Shown piece by piece: positions 9,595 through 22,800 of a stretch of 64,000 nt of DNA. Source of the stretch: Trichoplax adhaerens (lineage: Eukaryota > Placozoa > Uniplacotomia > Trichoplacea > Trichoplacidae); assembly GCF_000150275.1 (NCBI RefSeq), contig NW_002060947.1, positions 87,350 through 151,349 of the forward strand. Reading direction: 5' to 3'. A model generated the notes under the pieces. It saw nothing but the letters and a program-made list of their open reading frames with translations, had not been told where the DNA came from and ran no database searches. The position numbers and the translations under genes are program-made. Every line of letters begins with the position of its first letter. Within the stretch, counting starts at the first letter, position 1.

Positions 9595-12500
9595 TCATTC
9601 ATCCACGTCCATTAGCATTAGCTCCTCATTATCATCATCTTCAGTCAATGATGTCCGTTGTTTAAGCTCTCCTAACGTTAATATATATTCTAACGTGGAT
9701 CTATTACTATTGCACCTATATAAAAAATATAAGCAGCTTAATTACCTAAAAAATGTCAGAACGGTGCTTACGTAAATTCATGTACGTAGAGGTATCACAT
9801 CTTACAATTTTGATAGATCATTTTTCTTGTCCTTAATACTCTTTTGTAGTGAAATCAAAATTGGCATAATATCTCCCGATTTCTGTTTCAGAGCAGTACC
9901 GTGATGCATTAACAATCGATTAGACCAGATGAGATAGAATTCTAGGTGACGTGATGTTTCTAACTCGAACGCAACAAATTGAAGAATTTTTTCTACGTAG
10001 ACCAATGGTAAGTACTGGCAAACCAAATCAACTAAGTAGGCAAATAATACAGTATTTTTGCTTGTAACACTTTCCATCATAATCATACGATCTTATCAGA
10101 CGTTATAACAGTACTTACTGCTGTCAGGCTTGATATTTTCAATAATTTCACGAATGATAGCAACTTCATTTAATCTGAAAGCTAACATTACCGAAGCAAG
10201 ATAATTGCCATCTTGCAAATTCTGTCGAATAGTTTCAGGGGTAACATCGATACTTAAATCATACGGGTCAAAGGTTAATGACGAATCCAGTGAATAAATC
10301 ATCAGACCTTCGGTTGTTGCAGCAGCAAATGAATGGCCTAAATATAAATATAAATTATGAGCATATTACGCATAAAAGGCAGATTTAGCTATTAAAAAAT
10401 AGTCGTAGCGTCATACCAGATGGGCTAAACTGTAAACTTTTCACTCGTATTTCAGGTCTTACTTTTCTGGAACTCATATCACCTATATAAATCAAATTGC
10501 ACCGAAATAGTACTTACATACTACTGATTACATGATGAAACATTATCAAGTATTAATACAACCTTTAGTGACACCAGGTAATGTAATGTCTTCCTTATCA
10601 CTATCATCACTTAAATCTAGCTGATCTAATGGTCCTGCCTCTGTCATCAAACGGCTATTCAAAAATTCCTACAGTATACAAAGTAAGATTTTATTCCTCT
10701 TTCACATCTTCAACAACATTGTCATAGACGTGTTGATACAAATGACAAATAACCTGAATACCATCCAAAGATAGATTACGTGATACTTCGAAAGCTTTCA
10801 ACAAAACCTAACAGATGGCCAGTTATGAACAAAATTTTGAAATTTTTCGTTGTACTATATATACAAAATGTGTAGAAATCGGAGAATTTATGCGTACCTG
10901 TTGGTTAATATTATAAATACAAATACGCTTCGATCTACCACCTGCTAGGACATATTCACCATCCGCAGAATAGCAAAGACAATTAAAGCATCTACATGCG
11001 TATATTTTCAAATAATAAATCATCGTTAAATCGTTGTTTTAAAATAGTATTCAACTTTTATATTACTACTCAAATAATTGTCAAACTAACTTTCCTTCCG
11101 CTGACTTCTTAGCTGTTATAATATCCTGTGAACTTCTACCTCCACCTAAGTCCGCTTTGGCATCGATTGATCGGGTTTGCATTGCATCTATACTATTCCA
11201 AAATGATAATTCGCCATTATATGTCGCCACTGCTAATTCTTTACCACTGGGGCTGAAGATTGTAAAAGTTGCTAAAATAATAAATTATTGAAACATAGAA
11301 TTTAGAAAAGATTATCACACGCTATCCCTATTAACATTATTATTATTACCGATCGAATTGAACTGTAAACATTCCACAGCAGTATTTTTCTCGTATATTT
11401 TCCATAATCGAACGGTCATATCCCAAGAAGAAGAGGCTAGTAATGTGACATCTTTACTAAATGTTAAGGACGAAACTGGGCCTTCGTGACCTTTTAAAAT
11501 CTATTTCAAGGCAAAGCAATGCGAAATTTTTTTTACTTCAATAAATTTATCTTTTTATAAGAAGCAAAAGCTGATATTTGTGGTCACAATAATCATCTAA
11601 ACAGCTGTTGCAATGAGCAAATCATACCTCCAATAGTTTACCAGTCTGCATTGACCATACGTAAATATCAAAATGATTATGCGAGCCAGCAGCTATAATT
11701 TCATCACCATCTAAGCCAAGACATGAAAATTGAGTTGGAAATGGCGAAACAAACGTTCTAAAGTTTCGGTAGCTGTACCATCAAAAAGGTTGTCAATTTT
11801 CAGTCTATCAAACAAATATTGCCGTGATGTAGTTTCCAACAGTTAATAAAAGTATTGTCTTACCGTATCAAGTCGAATGCTCGTACCGTTCCATCTAAAG
11901 AAGCTGAAACAACTACTTGACCATTGGACTTGAATGCAAGTCCAGTTATGCTTGAATTATGTTCGCTAAAGGTAACAAAGCAGAATCCAGAAGATGTATT
12001 CCATAATTTGACCTGAAAATCATATGCAGATATTTCATATGGCAAGTCTATAAGGTATGCAAATAAAAATAAATATACATAACCATGATTTACCTTGCCA
12101 TCATCTCCTCCTGTAGCAATTATCTGTCCATCCGGAGAATAAGATAATACATTCATATCATAGTAATGGCCTTGTTGCTTTAAAATATATGTCTGACTTT
12201 GCCATTCCCATACTAATAGCTGTCCCATTCCAGCACAACCAAACCCCAACCATTCTCCAGTTTCATTAATAGCAACAGTAGTAATTTTCTGTTGAGATAT
12301 GCTGTCAATTGGATGTAAAATTTATAACTTTACTGTATAATTTATTAATACTAGAACTTTTAATGATAATATAATAGCACCGTAAGAGTTACCTCAAGGA
12401 GTGAATAAGATTGAAGTCAGGGACTTCATAGAGAGTAAATACTCCGGTATTAAAGCCAACGATTAGCATATTGTCTCTCTTATGTAAAGTAGCACATGTT

Positions 12501-14406
12501 ACTTCGGCACGATCTTGATTGAAGTAATGCCTATGTTGGATTATGATATGACACATAGTAATTTCATTACTGTTAAGATCAAACGTATAAGTATTCCGTT
12601 TACGCGTATATATAGCAAAATACTTCCGAAGGTAATGCATAAATAACGAACTTTGCATTTTTTGTCCATTTATATAAGCCTCTTTTAGGTTTCTTTTTCC
12701 TACTGTCTGTATCTTCTGAATTAGGGGGTGCACCATCTGCAATATCACTTGCAGCCATTATAACTGAATGCCAAATGAATAAGGCACCGTCTTTGCTCAC
12801 AGTATAGATCTACAATACGGTGGTATCATTAGAAAATTATTACCCATAAGGTTTATTATAAGTTAAAAATTAAAATTTATAAATGAATATTAAAAAGCGT
12901 ACATTTAGGCTTTTCTCAGTGAAACAGCTCAATACTATCGCACTTTTATGCCCCGGTAGCGTCACTGGTGCAAAATCTTCCATTGGATTAGTTGAATATA
13001 CGCGCGAAGTCATATCTTCCGATCCAATAACGAAAAATCTATATAAGGCATTAAGTGTTTAAAAATGAATTATTTTTCAAATGCACAAGCTTCATTAAAT
13101 CAACTTGTCGAGAGAACCCCATGGTACATACAAATAATATTAATAATTATTATAATTTAGGTCTTCTACTCTAATAAATTAAAAATCAATTATAATTCTT
13201 ATTAGTTGGAAACCTTGAATCCCAGCTCCAGTCGATGCACAGAGTGTTATCGTAATGTCCTGTATAAGTTCGATGGCGAATTAATGGCTGAAATTTTTTC
13301 TCATCGTGTGCTGGAGCTAACCAAACTTCTACATGTTTTTGATGTGTTACAGCAATATATCTAGCAATTATTAATGCAATCAAGCGGTTAAATACAAGTA
13401 CTTTCAACGCAGCAGATACATCGAAATTACAGTATACAAGAAGACTAACTTCCCATCTGGACTGAATTTGATATCATAGACTTTAGATTTAAAGTTGAAT
13501 CTGTGAAATACAGTCTTGGTTTGCATATTAGCCAGTAGGGCCTTTCCATCTATTTTTGACAATTATACAAACAACATGAGCTCAAGATATTTACCGTATA
13601 CAAGAACACACCTCGATCATCGTCATTCATAGTTACTCTGATTACAATTTATCAAGATTAATATAAACAACAATTGAACATCCAAGAATTAACACAGACT
13701 CAAATGAATCGACTTATTCGATAAGTAATAACTACCTTGATCCACCGTTATTATTAGTAAACCATTTGGAGATAAAGCAATTCTTGAAATATTTTTGACA
13801 TTTTCGAATGGCAAAGTCTGCGATTTATGACTGCAAAACGAAATAAAACATTGATAGAATGTGTTCTAACGTACGTATAATCCTCCTTGTACAATAAAAA
13901 CGTAACAACGAGGATCACTCCATTCAGGCGATGTCAATGCAGACTTACTTCTTAAGATCAAAAATGGTAATCCTATTTCCAACTGGACTCAACAGGCATT
14001 CGTTAGGCGTGAAAAGGATATTGCCACGCTTATAAACAGTTCCGCAAAGGTTGGAAAACTAACCATGAATAAGAAGAAGATATTAGTTGCAAGCCTAGTA
14101 GATAGAGGTACAGTACACGCATCATGGACGTTGATGGTTAAATCTTGTCAATCGATCTAACCTGTACTCTAATTGTATGCTGCAGCTCAATTCTATCATT
14201 ACCTATTCTTTTATAATCGAAAACTAATTGCTATCACCAATACTAGATATTGCAATACTTTTGCTAGACAGCAGTCAATGCTATCATGGATGTACAGCAA
14301 AATTGCCAATCCAATCATTGCCTCCATTACTGCAACGTGTATTTCGTTGATATAAGTGTACATTTCAGATACTCTACAATCAAATTACCTTATAAGAAAA
14401 CTTCAT
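9595..14406 (-). CDS. PWP2: PWP2/UTP1, WD40 protein of the small-subunit processome (complete)
   Basis: Nucleolar WD-repeat scaffold of the UTP-B module in 18S rRNA processing. Twenty-one coding exons, from 14389-14406 (MKFSYK), 13949-14058 and 13736-13830 down to 9806-10031 and 9595-9715. They include an 18-base first coding exon and a 24-base exon at 13612-13635. Lengths sum to 2646 bases, 881 residues; human PWP2 is slightly longer. Signatures in order: FSNLCGTVYKRGN, RIALSPNG, IEVW-type blades (HVEVWLAPAH), GHYDNTLCIDWSWDSR, LLVWEWQSQTYILKQQGH, YSPDGQIIATGGDDGKVKLW, DGTVRAFDL, YRNFRTFVSPFPTQFSC, DIYVWSMQTGKLLE, LASSSWDMTVRLW and LCYSADGEYVLAGG. The C-terminal Utp12-like region follows, with LVYVEKILQFVAFELETSRH and DLSKLCNSN. 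The tail is acidic. The donor GTTCGT after exon 12652-12809 is unusual but is the only phase-compatible choice. Confidence 0.97.
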
Positions 14407-15418
14407 CTTGAAAATTGATCATGGATATTAGCAATCTGACATTCAAAGAGAGCCTGGCAATGGTATAATATACTGCAAATTAAGAGAATCGGCCTTTCAA
14501 TATAGTTTAATTTCATAATATGGAGAGTTAGCACGCATGCTACTCTGCGATGCAGCCTCTAGCTGAGCTTTGCAGAATGCTCAGCTTCCAAGGCTACAGT
14601 ACATAGTAGCGAGATGAACTGCTTAGCCTAGAAAGAATGAGCCGAATATGTCATTTATATGAATCGAGTAGCCATGTTTACGATATATCCCTATAACAGT
14701 ACATTATACATCATGTTTACGACATAGGATAGCAAAACGACCACTTTACTCTAACTGAAAAATACCAAGTTATACAATTTCTATTATTTCTACAACAAGT
14801 ATCATACAGTACCCTGAAAGTACTTGATTGTACGGAAGTAAAAATAATGTCGCCCAATGTACTGTAAGAAGCACTGAACGAATATGCTAGTGACATTCCT
14901 TTAGCGAGCGCGAATGGTGTCACATTTCGCATTGTATACTGTATTCCACGTATTGCTAATGAATGTGACTAAATACTGGGTTGTAATACGAATCGCTAGC
15001 ATAAGTAATGTCACTATATCTTGCTCAAAGTACCTCCTACAGTACAAATTGAATCCCACCGGTGACATCATTTTTGTCAAGACCGTACGGTACTATACCA
15101 TCGTCAACGCAAGCGTAGAAGCCAACCGAGGATGTATCCATGGAAACGTGATACCAATAAAACGATCAATTATTCTGGTTTACATACGATTTTAATGCAG
15201 TAGATCAAGTTTGATACAAGTTTGCAGACTACAGGAGTCAATTTTAATACATACAGTACGTTATCATCACAATATTGCTGATTTCCAAGTGCTGTTTAGC
15301 ATCAAGCTTATTTGAGCATTACTGCCCATATTACTGTTCAATCTTTCAGCGGACAAGTTGCATTTTTAACTTGTTTATTCTAGGACACCTTCGTATAGTA
15401 GTTAATTAATATTATAAC
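14407..15418. other. Divergent spacer between PWP2 and DNAL1
   Basis: About 1 kb holds the presumed promoters of PWP2 (minus) and DNAL1 (plus). Scattered GTACTGTA words occur at about 14806, 14858 and 15250. A TTCTAG followed by GACACC at 15378-15384 could be the acceptor of a 5' UTR intron of DNAL1. Open frames at 14717-14932 and 14914-15195 lack recognisable homology and are taken as chance. Confidence 0.4.
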
Positions 15419-16338
15419 ATGTCGAAAGGAATTAACGTTCGAGATGCATTATCAAGATGGGAAGAGCGAACTGGTAAGAAAGCTGCGGACGAAAAAAAGA
15501 TCAAAATATGCGGGATGTTACCTTTGATAGAAAAAATGGATGCTTCCTTATCTATGTTGGTCAATTGTGAACAATTATCCCTCTCTTCTAATTCTATTGA
15601 AAAAATTGCTAATTTGAATGGATTAAAGAATTTAAAGGTTCTATCTTTGGGTCGTAATAATATCAAGAGCTTGAATGGAGTGGTAAGATGATTAGTATCA
15701 AGTTGTTGAATAGTATACTTAATCAGTCTACAGTTACACATTAATGTAGCATAACCTTTTTATGCATTTAATGATGAGCGATCGTGCAGTGGAAAAATCA
15801 TTACTGTAGATACCCAAATACTTATTTTAAAATACACCGCATTAATACAGAACAATGTGCTATCGATACTTCTAAACTACTAAAAATGTATCATGTTCTA
15901 AAAAACGTATACCAAACACGTCAGACTAGCTTCACCTGTTTATCATTAGATACTTTACTCTGATTAAAATTTTCTTCAGCAATTGGCATAATTTTGATTT
16001 TATATTATATTATATAGGAAGTATTAGGCGATACTTTGGAGCAACTCTGGATTTCTTATAACAACATTGAAAAGTTGAAAGGTGTCGATCATCTTAAAAA
16101 GTTGAAAGTTTTATACATGTCCAATAATAGGGTTAAAGATTGGGCCGAATTTCAAAAATTAGCTGAGGTAGCGCAGTTGGAAGACCTACTACTTGTTAAC
16201 AATCCAATAGAAGAAAAGCACTCCAATGATGGAGACTGGAGAGATCAAGTTAGCAGGCGCTTACCAAAGCTTAAAAAACTAGACGGTGTCCCAATAGTTA
16301 AGCAAGAAGAAGACGATGAAGAAAATGCTGAAGATTAA
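15419..16338 (+). CDS. DNAL1: DNAL1, axonemal dynein light chain 1 (LC1), complete
   Basis: Leucine-rich-repeat light chain that binds the outer-arm dynein heavy chain motor domain in cilia and flagella. Two exons, 15419-15682 and 16018-16338, joined in phase 0, encode 194 residues; human DNAL1 has 190. The N-terminus has the family segment [33 protein letters not shown] then opens the LRRs, followed by [54 protein letters not shown] and [16 protein letters not shown]. The tail is acidic ([11 protein letters not shown]). The start ATG gives the family-typical N-terminus. Its presence implies a ciliated organism. Confidence 0.97.
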
Positions 16339-16894
16339 TGACTAAAGAAACTATTATTTTTTTTTGTACAGTTGCACTAATTAACTTTTGCTTGCTAAGA
16401 TATTTCAATAGTTATCAATATCTAAAAATTCAAGAGTCTTTATTACTCTGTCGATAAAGGTGCCTTTACAAATAGTGCATAAACTTGTAGAATCCCGGTT
16501 ATTCAAATTGAAATATAAAAATCAAATCATAACGATTGTCGATGATACTTTTACAAATTGCGGTTTGATTTTAAGTCTTAATTACTAAATTAAAATACGT
16601 TTATAATACGATAGTGCTGTTATATCAGCCTTAGTTACCATTTTTAATTACGATTAGCAAGTAAATTTCGTAAAATTATAGTAACAAGCAATGACAGTCA
16701 TTATTTATCATATGAAAACATGTAAATTGCATATGCAGTTTTCTGTATAGTCTAAATAAAAATGTATCACAGACTCATGAATAAAATTACATACTGTACG
16801 CGCTACATATTGATGGTGCTTTTATTATTTGCAAAGCTATTCCGAAATTCATTTGCTATAATGGCATTTGAAACGATCTATTACAGCTGTAACA
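16339..16894. other. Convergent spacer between DNAL1 and GCNA
   Basis: Strongly AT-rich 3' flanks of two facing genes. A CTAAATAAAAAT stretch at about 16751-16762 contains an AATAAA that could end either transcript. No gene is visible. Confidence 0.4.
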
Positions 16895-19800
16895 TTACTT
16901 GCTTTGAGAGTATAATGAGCTTAACATTTTCATAATATCACCATGACTAGAATTGGGATGTTTGGATCTCACAGCTGCAAAGTTTTCTTTCACAAACAAT
17001 GCGAAATTATTCGGTTTACCAGATTTCGACTTATTTGAACCGACGTTTCGAACCATTTCTAAATGGCTTCAAGACAGTAGGAATAATTACATGAATTCAT
17101 TCAAATCCTTAGATATAAATATTGTGAAGCAGAATTCCTTCAATTTGTGCGACATTGCAGCTATAACTTACCTAAGGCAATATGGGCAGGCATGGCTGGT
17201 TACGTTTATAGACTTTGAATGTCGATCGATTCTATATACATTAAAAAGATATAAACTAAATACTACTGTAAATGCTTATGCAATTTAAATTCGTATACAC
17301 TAATTGCATCTTAGGCTTACTTATAGCTACATTCTAAATTTGTACATCTATAAGTATATTTCGCATGGATGTTGTAGCTGTGGCAGCGGCTGATTAAAGG
17401 AATATTAGGATAGATTTTATTTGCTTTATAGGCCCTACACAAATTTATAAAAATTCTCCACATTATAAATAGATTTGTGTAATTGTTACGAAACTACGCT
17501 TAGATATATATACTCATTACTGACAATCTGCATTTAAATAGGTTTATTGGAAGTAATTGAATTATCAAATAAGTGTACTATGCTAATTCATTTCTACGAG
17601 TACACGAAATAACAGGTCTATAAATGGACTACACCAGCAATAGATAAAATATCTCTATGATTAAAATAAACACAAAGCAGCTAAACGTCTCTCTATCACT
17701 CAATTTGAAATCAAGCAAATTACTACTGTGCCGTACCAATACTTCCAGATTTTTCCATGCCCGTCTTTGCAACCGTTTACTACCCAAGTCGCAGCATGGC
17801 ATAATTCATGAATTAGAGTATCACGAATTCGCTCTATAATAGCAAAGAATCAAATGTGAAATTACCATTATACAAGATTATAAAATTAGAAAACCGTTAC
17901 CAGTGGAATCGCAAACTTTCTCCGATAACTCTATCCTTGCGATTCTTGCATTTTCTCGACGCGTATAAATACAAAATCCGGCAGTTTTTGTCATTTTTTT
18001 ATTCCACGTAATTTGAAAATCACTAGGTAGCTGCAGAATAGAATAGAAACAAAAAATTTTACGTGACGGTAAAATTTCTAAAGGTTATTGTGATCCCTGA
18101 ATGTGAGAACTAGCTAGCCGATGAACAACTACGCGAGTCTACGCGTATTCCGAAAATGCAGCACTTTCATTACGAGTACGACAGCGTAGAAATTTTAAAA
18201 TTTCTAGGTTAATACCTTGCTATCGAAGACGCGTCGATTATATTCTTCAAATAGCCCTTGTACAAGTATATCTCGATTACTTTTCAATTTTCGGACAGAC
18301 CATGGGGTGTTTCTTTTTGCTGGTGTATCGATACTACTTAAAACTGCACTAAGGGGATCAAAGTTGTACAAATCTTGTTCTTGGTTCGAATTCAAATTTT
18401 TTCGCTCTACTACAAGTTGACCTAGTAAGACGATGATATACGAGCGTTACCGTTTAGGAACAGATCGTTCACTGATTAATAGTGAAGATAAGTAGGACTT
18501 ACCTGCTTTTTTAGAAGTAGAATTCCAAGGTTTATTTGAAGGAGTGAAACGCACCACTGGTGTTGATGATAAGTGATCATCAACCTGCTTGGCATCTGAT
18601 ACAGTGCTAGAATCATTCTTGCTGTTGCAATCATCTACCACAAAATTACTTTCCTTTCGTAAGTCGTCATTACAAGATTGCACAAATGATTGTCTTTCAT
18701 CGCTGTCAAGTGATCCGTCAGTGTTATCGCTAACAATAAAATCATTTAGGCTACGAATGAAAAAGTTCAGAATTAGCTTATCGTAATTCCCTAGCGAAAG
18801 AGGCTACTAAATAGGTCTGATTCCGCCAAGTATTTCAAAAGTTAGTGAATAGCCCTTATTGATTATTTCGATATAATATATAGCAATAGCTATGATCCAT
18901 TTTATATTTCACGTCAATACTCGCTAGGTATTTTAATTTATCTTAACCTATCTGAACTTTTATCGCTTAGCGATTTTCCCATCGTCGGGTTCCTGTGCTT
19001 ACGTAAAACTAGAATTAAAATATTTTATTAGGTATAGATACATATAATGTTATTTCAGGACAGCTATAAATACTTAATTAAGCTTAGTTAAAATGATTTG
19101 CTTCGAGTCTCATGCATTACATAATTCAAATTGGTCATCTTCGTCACTACTGTTACAGTCGCGTCTGCTAAAACGCTCGCAATGGATTTCATTTACTTCG
19201 TCAACCCTTGTAAATATATTAGAGTTTGACCATTAATCACTCGTAAGTACGAATTATAGCTGCAGCATTACAGAGTTATATTTTCAAATGAATCAAATAT
19301 TATAATAATCTACAAGGTAAGTATTTAGAGAAGTATGAAAGTTTATCATACCTGGAAGATTGATCACTAAGATTTTCTAATAATGAAAACACGTTAGTAC
19401 ACGCATTTCTTTCAGATGATAAATAAAGTATTAGAGAAAAAAATTTTTTTATTCATACCAGAAGGCCTTGATTCATCAATAAAAGATCTATCTTCTCCAC
19501 TACAAATAAAAAGGTTGTAAATTTTTAATGATTAGTTCATTAATACATTGCTAAGAACTTGCAAAACAATTTGGAGTACATTTAACAATAACGCAGGCTA
19601 GACTGTACCTATTCAAATTGGATTTATCCGTTGTATGATTCCTATTCCTGCTTACATCTGCAAATTGAAATACACTTTTAGGGGTTATTTAAAACACAGA
19701 AATAAAACTGCCTATCTAAGCCTTAGTCAATATAGTTTGATGTTCATTAACATGAGTTATCTTACCATCACCAGAATTACTACTTTCATCTTTTAGCATA

Positions 19801-22800
19801 GAAGCTTTGTCTTGATCATAAGCAGTTTTATTACTTTCAGTGCTATTCGAAATATAAAATTAACCCATAAATTTTGCAGTAGCTATAATATTACCCACGA
19901 ATTTGAATCATTTCTAGTATAAACTGTTATTATTATTTCTATCAACGACAGTATTGTATAAAACAATCAATGTTATATCTAATTAAGTCCTTAATACCTA
20001 GAAATCTCATATACTGAGGCACCTAGTAGAAAGTTTATAAATATTAGCATAGAGTAATAGCACATATTAGTATAACCATAAGAAATTCTTACGTGAGTTG
20101 CTAGCTTTTGAGTTAGAATTTAGCAAGTTATGCGAATTGTCGCCTTGATTATAGCAGATTGAACTGTAGCCATCACTTAAATTAATGCTTGATTCGTAGT
20201 CTAGCCTATACAGAGAAATCGAAGCTCTAAGTGTCAATATAGAATATAATCCATTAAATTTCAGATGTTGCGAAGAACGCTAAGATTTAAAAATATAAGT
20301 TCATTCACTTTTATAGTTTTGCCATTACGGTAAATAGTAATAGCGGAAAATACCTAAATTGAAGCTGTTTTCTCTTCATGATAGCACTAGTTAAAGCGTA
20401 GTTGGATGTTGATTCCATAGCTATGATCATAACATTGTCATGATAGTATTTGAAGATGGTAACGTCAAGATTTGGCATAAAGTATATTCTCGTATTCGAT
20501 TTCATACCATTAAAATATTATACATACAATCATCTAAGTCTTGTTCATCATCGGCTTCTTCAGGATATTGATAATCTTTAGTATGGATATTTAGTCGTTC
20601 GTTAAATGAGCTGCGCCATGCAATATGATCAAAGACGTTAATTAATTAACCAGCAATAGTGTCAAGGTGCAAATGCTGATATTACGTTTTTTATACACCA
20701 ATTCCGCTTAGATTAATTTTAATTGCAATAGCTTATTATTAAAGCAGTATACTATATTATTCAGCTTATATCGACCTTGCACATACTCAGAAGATGCGAA
20801 TTGGTATTCAGATATCACAGAATGAATTGAGTCTGTATTCATAATTTTATCGTGGTTCAACAAATAGTGGATGCATGTTTCAGCAAAAGGGCAATTTGTG
20901 AAATTATTGACTAATAATATCTCGATTAGAAATATAATACATATTAAGCGGACACTGAAGACAGCTTTGTTATACTTCTCACTAATCTACTATGCAAAAG
21001 CTTATTCCGAATTTTTCAGGCAGATCTCAACTTAATAATAATTATAATTAGTGCAAATCAGAATCGGCTTACAAATATCATGACAAATTAAAATACTGCA
21101 ACGATAAAGCTTAGCGCGAGGGTAACTGGAAGATAAATACTGATAGTAAAGTAAAGTATATTAGTTCTGACAAGTACAGTACCTACTTCAACAACGGTTA
21201 AGTATAGATTCCGATTTAGTAAGCTACGAATTAACTAACTTACTTTTCTTTATTATTCTCAAAAGGTATGCTACGTAGCGAACTCTCTTGGTTGCTGGTA
21301 TTACCTAGGCTTCTAATATCATCTAATAAAAATAGTATAATCTTACAGTGACGAAAATGACAAATTGAAATTGTGATTATTCATGATTATCGTATCGATC
21401 AAATACATTCTTCTATACTCTTACTACCATTTTCTAACTTTCTAGTATTTTCGTCTTCTACAACAGGATTAGATTTTTCGTAATCGTAGCTACAGTTATT
21501 TGAATTGTTTGATATGGTTAACTTATTGCCTCTTAAAGCATCCTCGCTGTTTAATCCAGATTGATCGACGGCAGTAGCGTCAAAGAAAGTAGAATTTGCG
21601 GCAGATTCCACTAAGCTTTCCTTTACCGACGTGTTCTCTTTCATTATATCTTTGTTATGGTGAGTAATTTTCTTTTCAACCTATCGATTTCAGTATAGGA
21701 TTACTGTATTATAATGATTGTACGTACAGATAAACTTTATAGAAGTCTTGCCATGTATAAGAGAAATTTTATAGATGGCTAGTGATGTAAATAATTCACA
21801 GTATACATTTGTTATTATTCAATATACCTTTCACGTTTTACTAAGAATATGTACTATCATAATATCTAGTCAATCTAACACACGTATAGGATGAGAAGAT
21901 AACGAACGTTAAAATAGTTTAAGTGATCACGACTAGGAGATTAAGAGAAGTTGCCAATTAGCTGCATGGCTTAAAAGTAAACTCCACAGCACCGATATAT
22001 GATATATTTTATCAACTCTACTTCTATGCATTATAATATTACAGTCATTACAATTACGAAATTCTATCACATTATTTTGCATATTTAAAGATAGCTGTGA
22101 GTGCATGCAACAAAATATCATTATTATAGTCAGAGTTGACATTTCAATAATGTGTTATGCAATTTTGGCAATTGGTCATCAACACTGCTTTCGTCTAATG
22201 TACGATACAACTGCAGTTATTATAATCCATCCTATCACATTGCTTTCTATGTGCTTAGATAATGACACCTTATATTCAAATATTATTATGCAATACTTTA
22301 CAAATTAGGCATTTTATCAACATTACTTAATCAGTATCACTACTAAAATATATCCCCCCATTACAAGTAATCCTATCGTATTATTTTACATGTTTTAAAA
22401 TAGCACATGTATGCACATTAAGATAGCGATGAATCCATGTTAAGATATTATCATTTAATATAGTATTTTGCAATCCAGGTATTTATGGTAAGCATGGCTT
22501 AGGTATGATGTAGTGATGCAATACTTTTATAATAATGTTACGAGAGAGGCTTTAAATTACTAGTAACCCCTATCGCATTTCTATACATGTTCACGTTAAG
22601 ATAGCGATGAGTCCAAGTTAAAATACCATCGTTCCAATAATATCATTTGCAATTCAGGTATTTTATGGTCAACATGGCTTAAATATGATGTAGCGCTTTT
22701 ATAATAATGCTACTAGAAAGAGATTTTAAATTACTAGTAATCCCTATCATATTTTTAAGTATGCTTAAGTTAAGATAGGGATGAGTCCTTCTTTAATATC

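Noticed and set aside
16953-17288. 111-codon plus-strand frame
   Set aside because: It is antisense to the GCNA zinc-finger and HMG-like exons, which have consistent splice phases.
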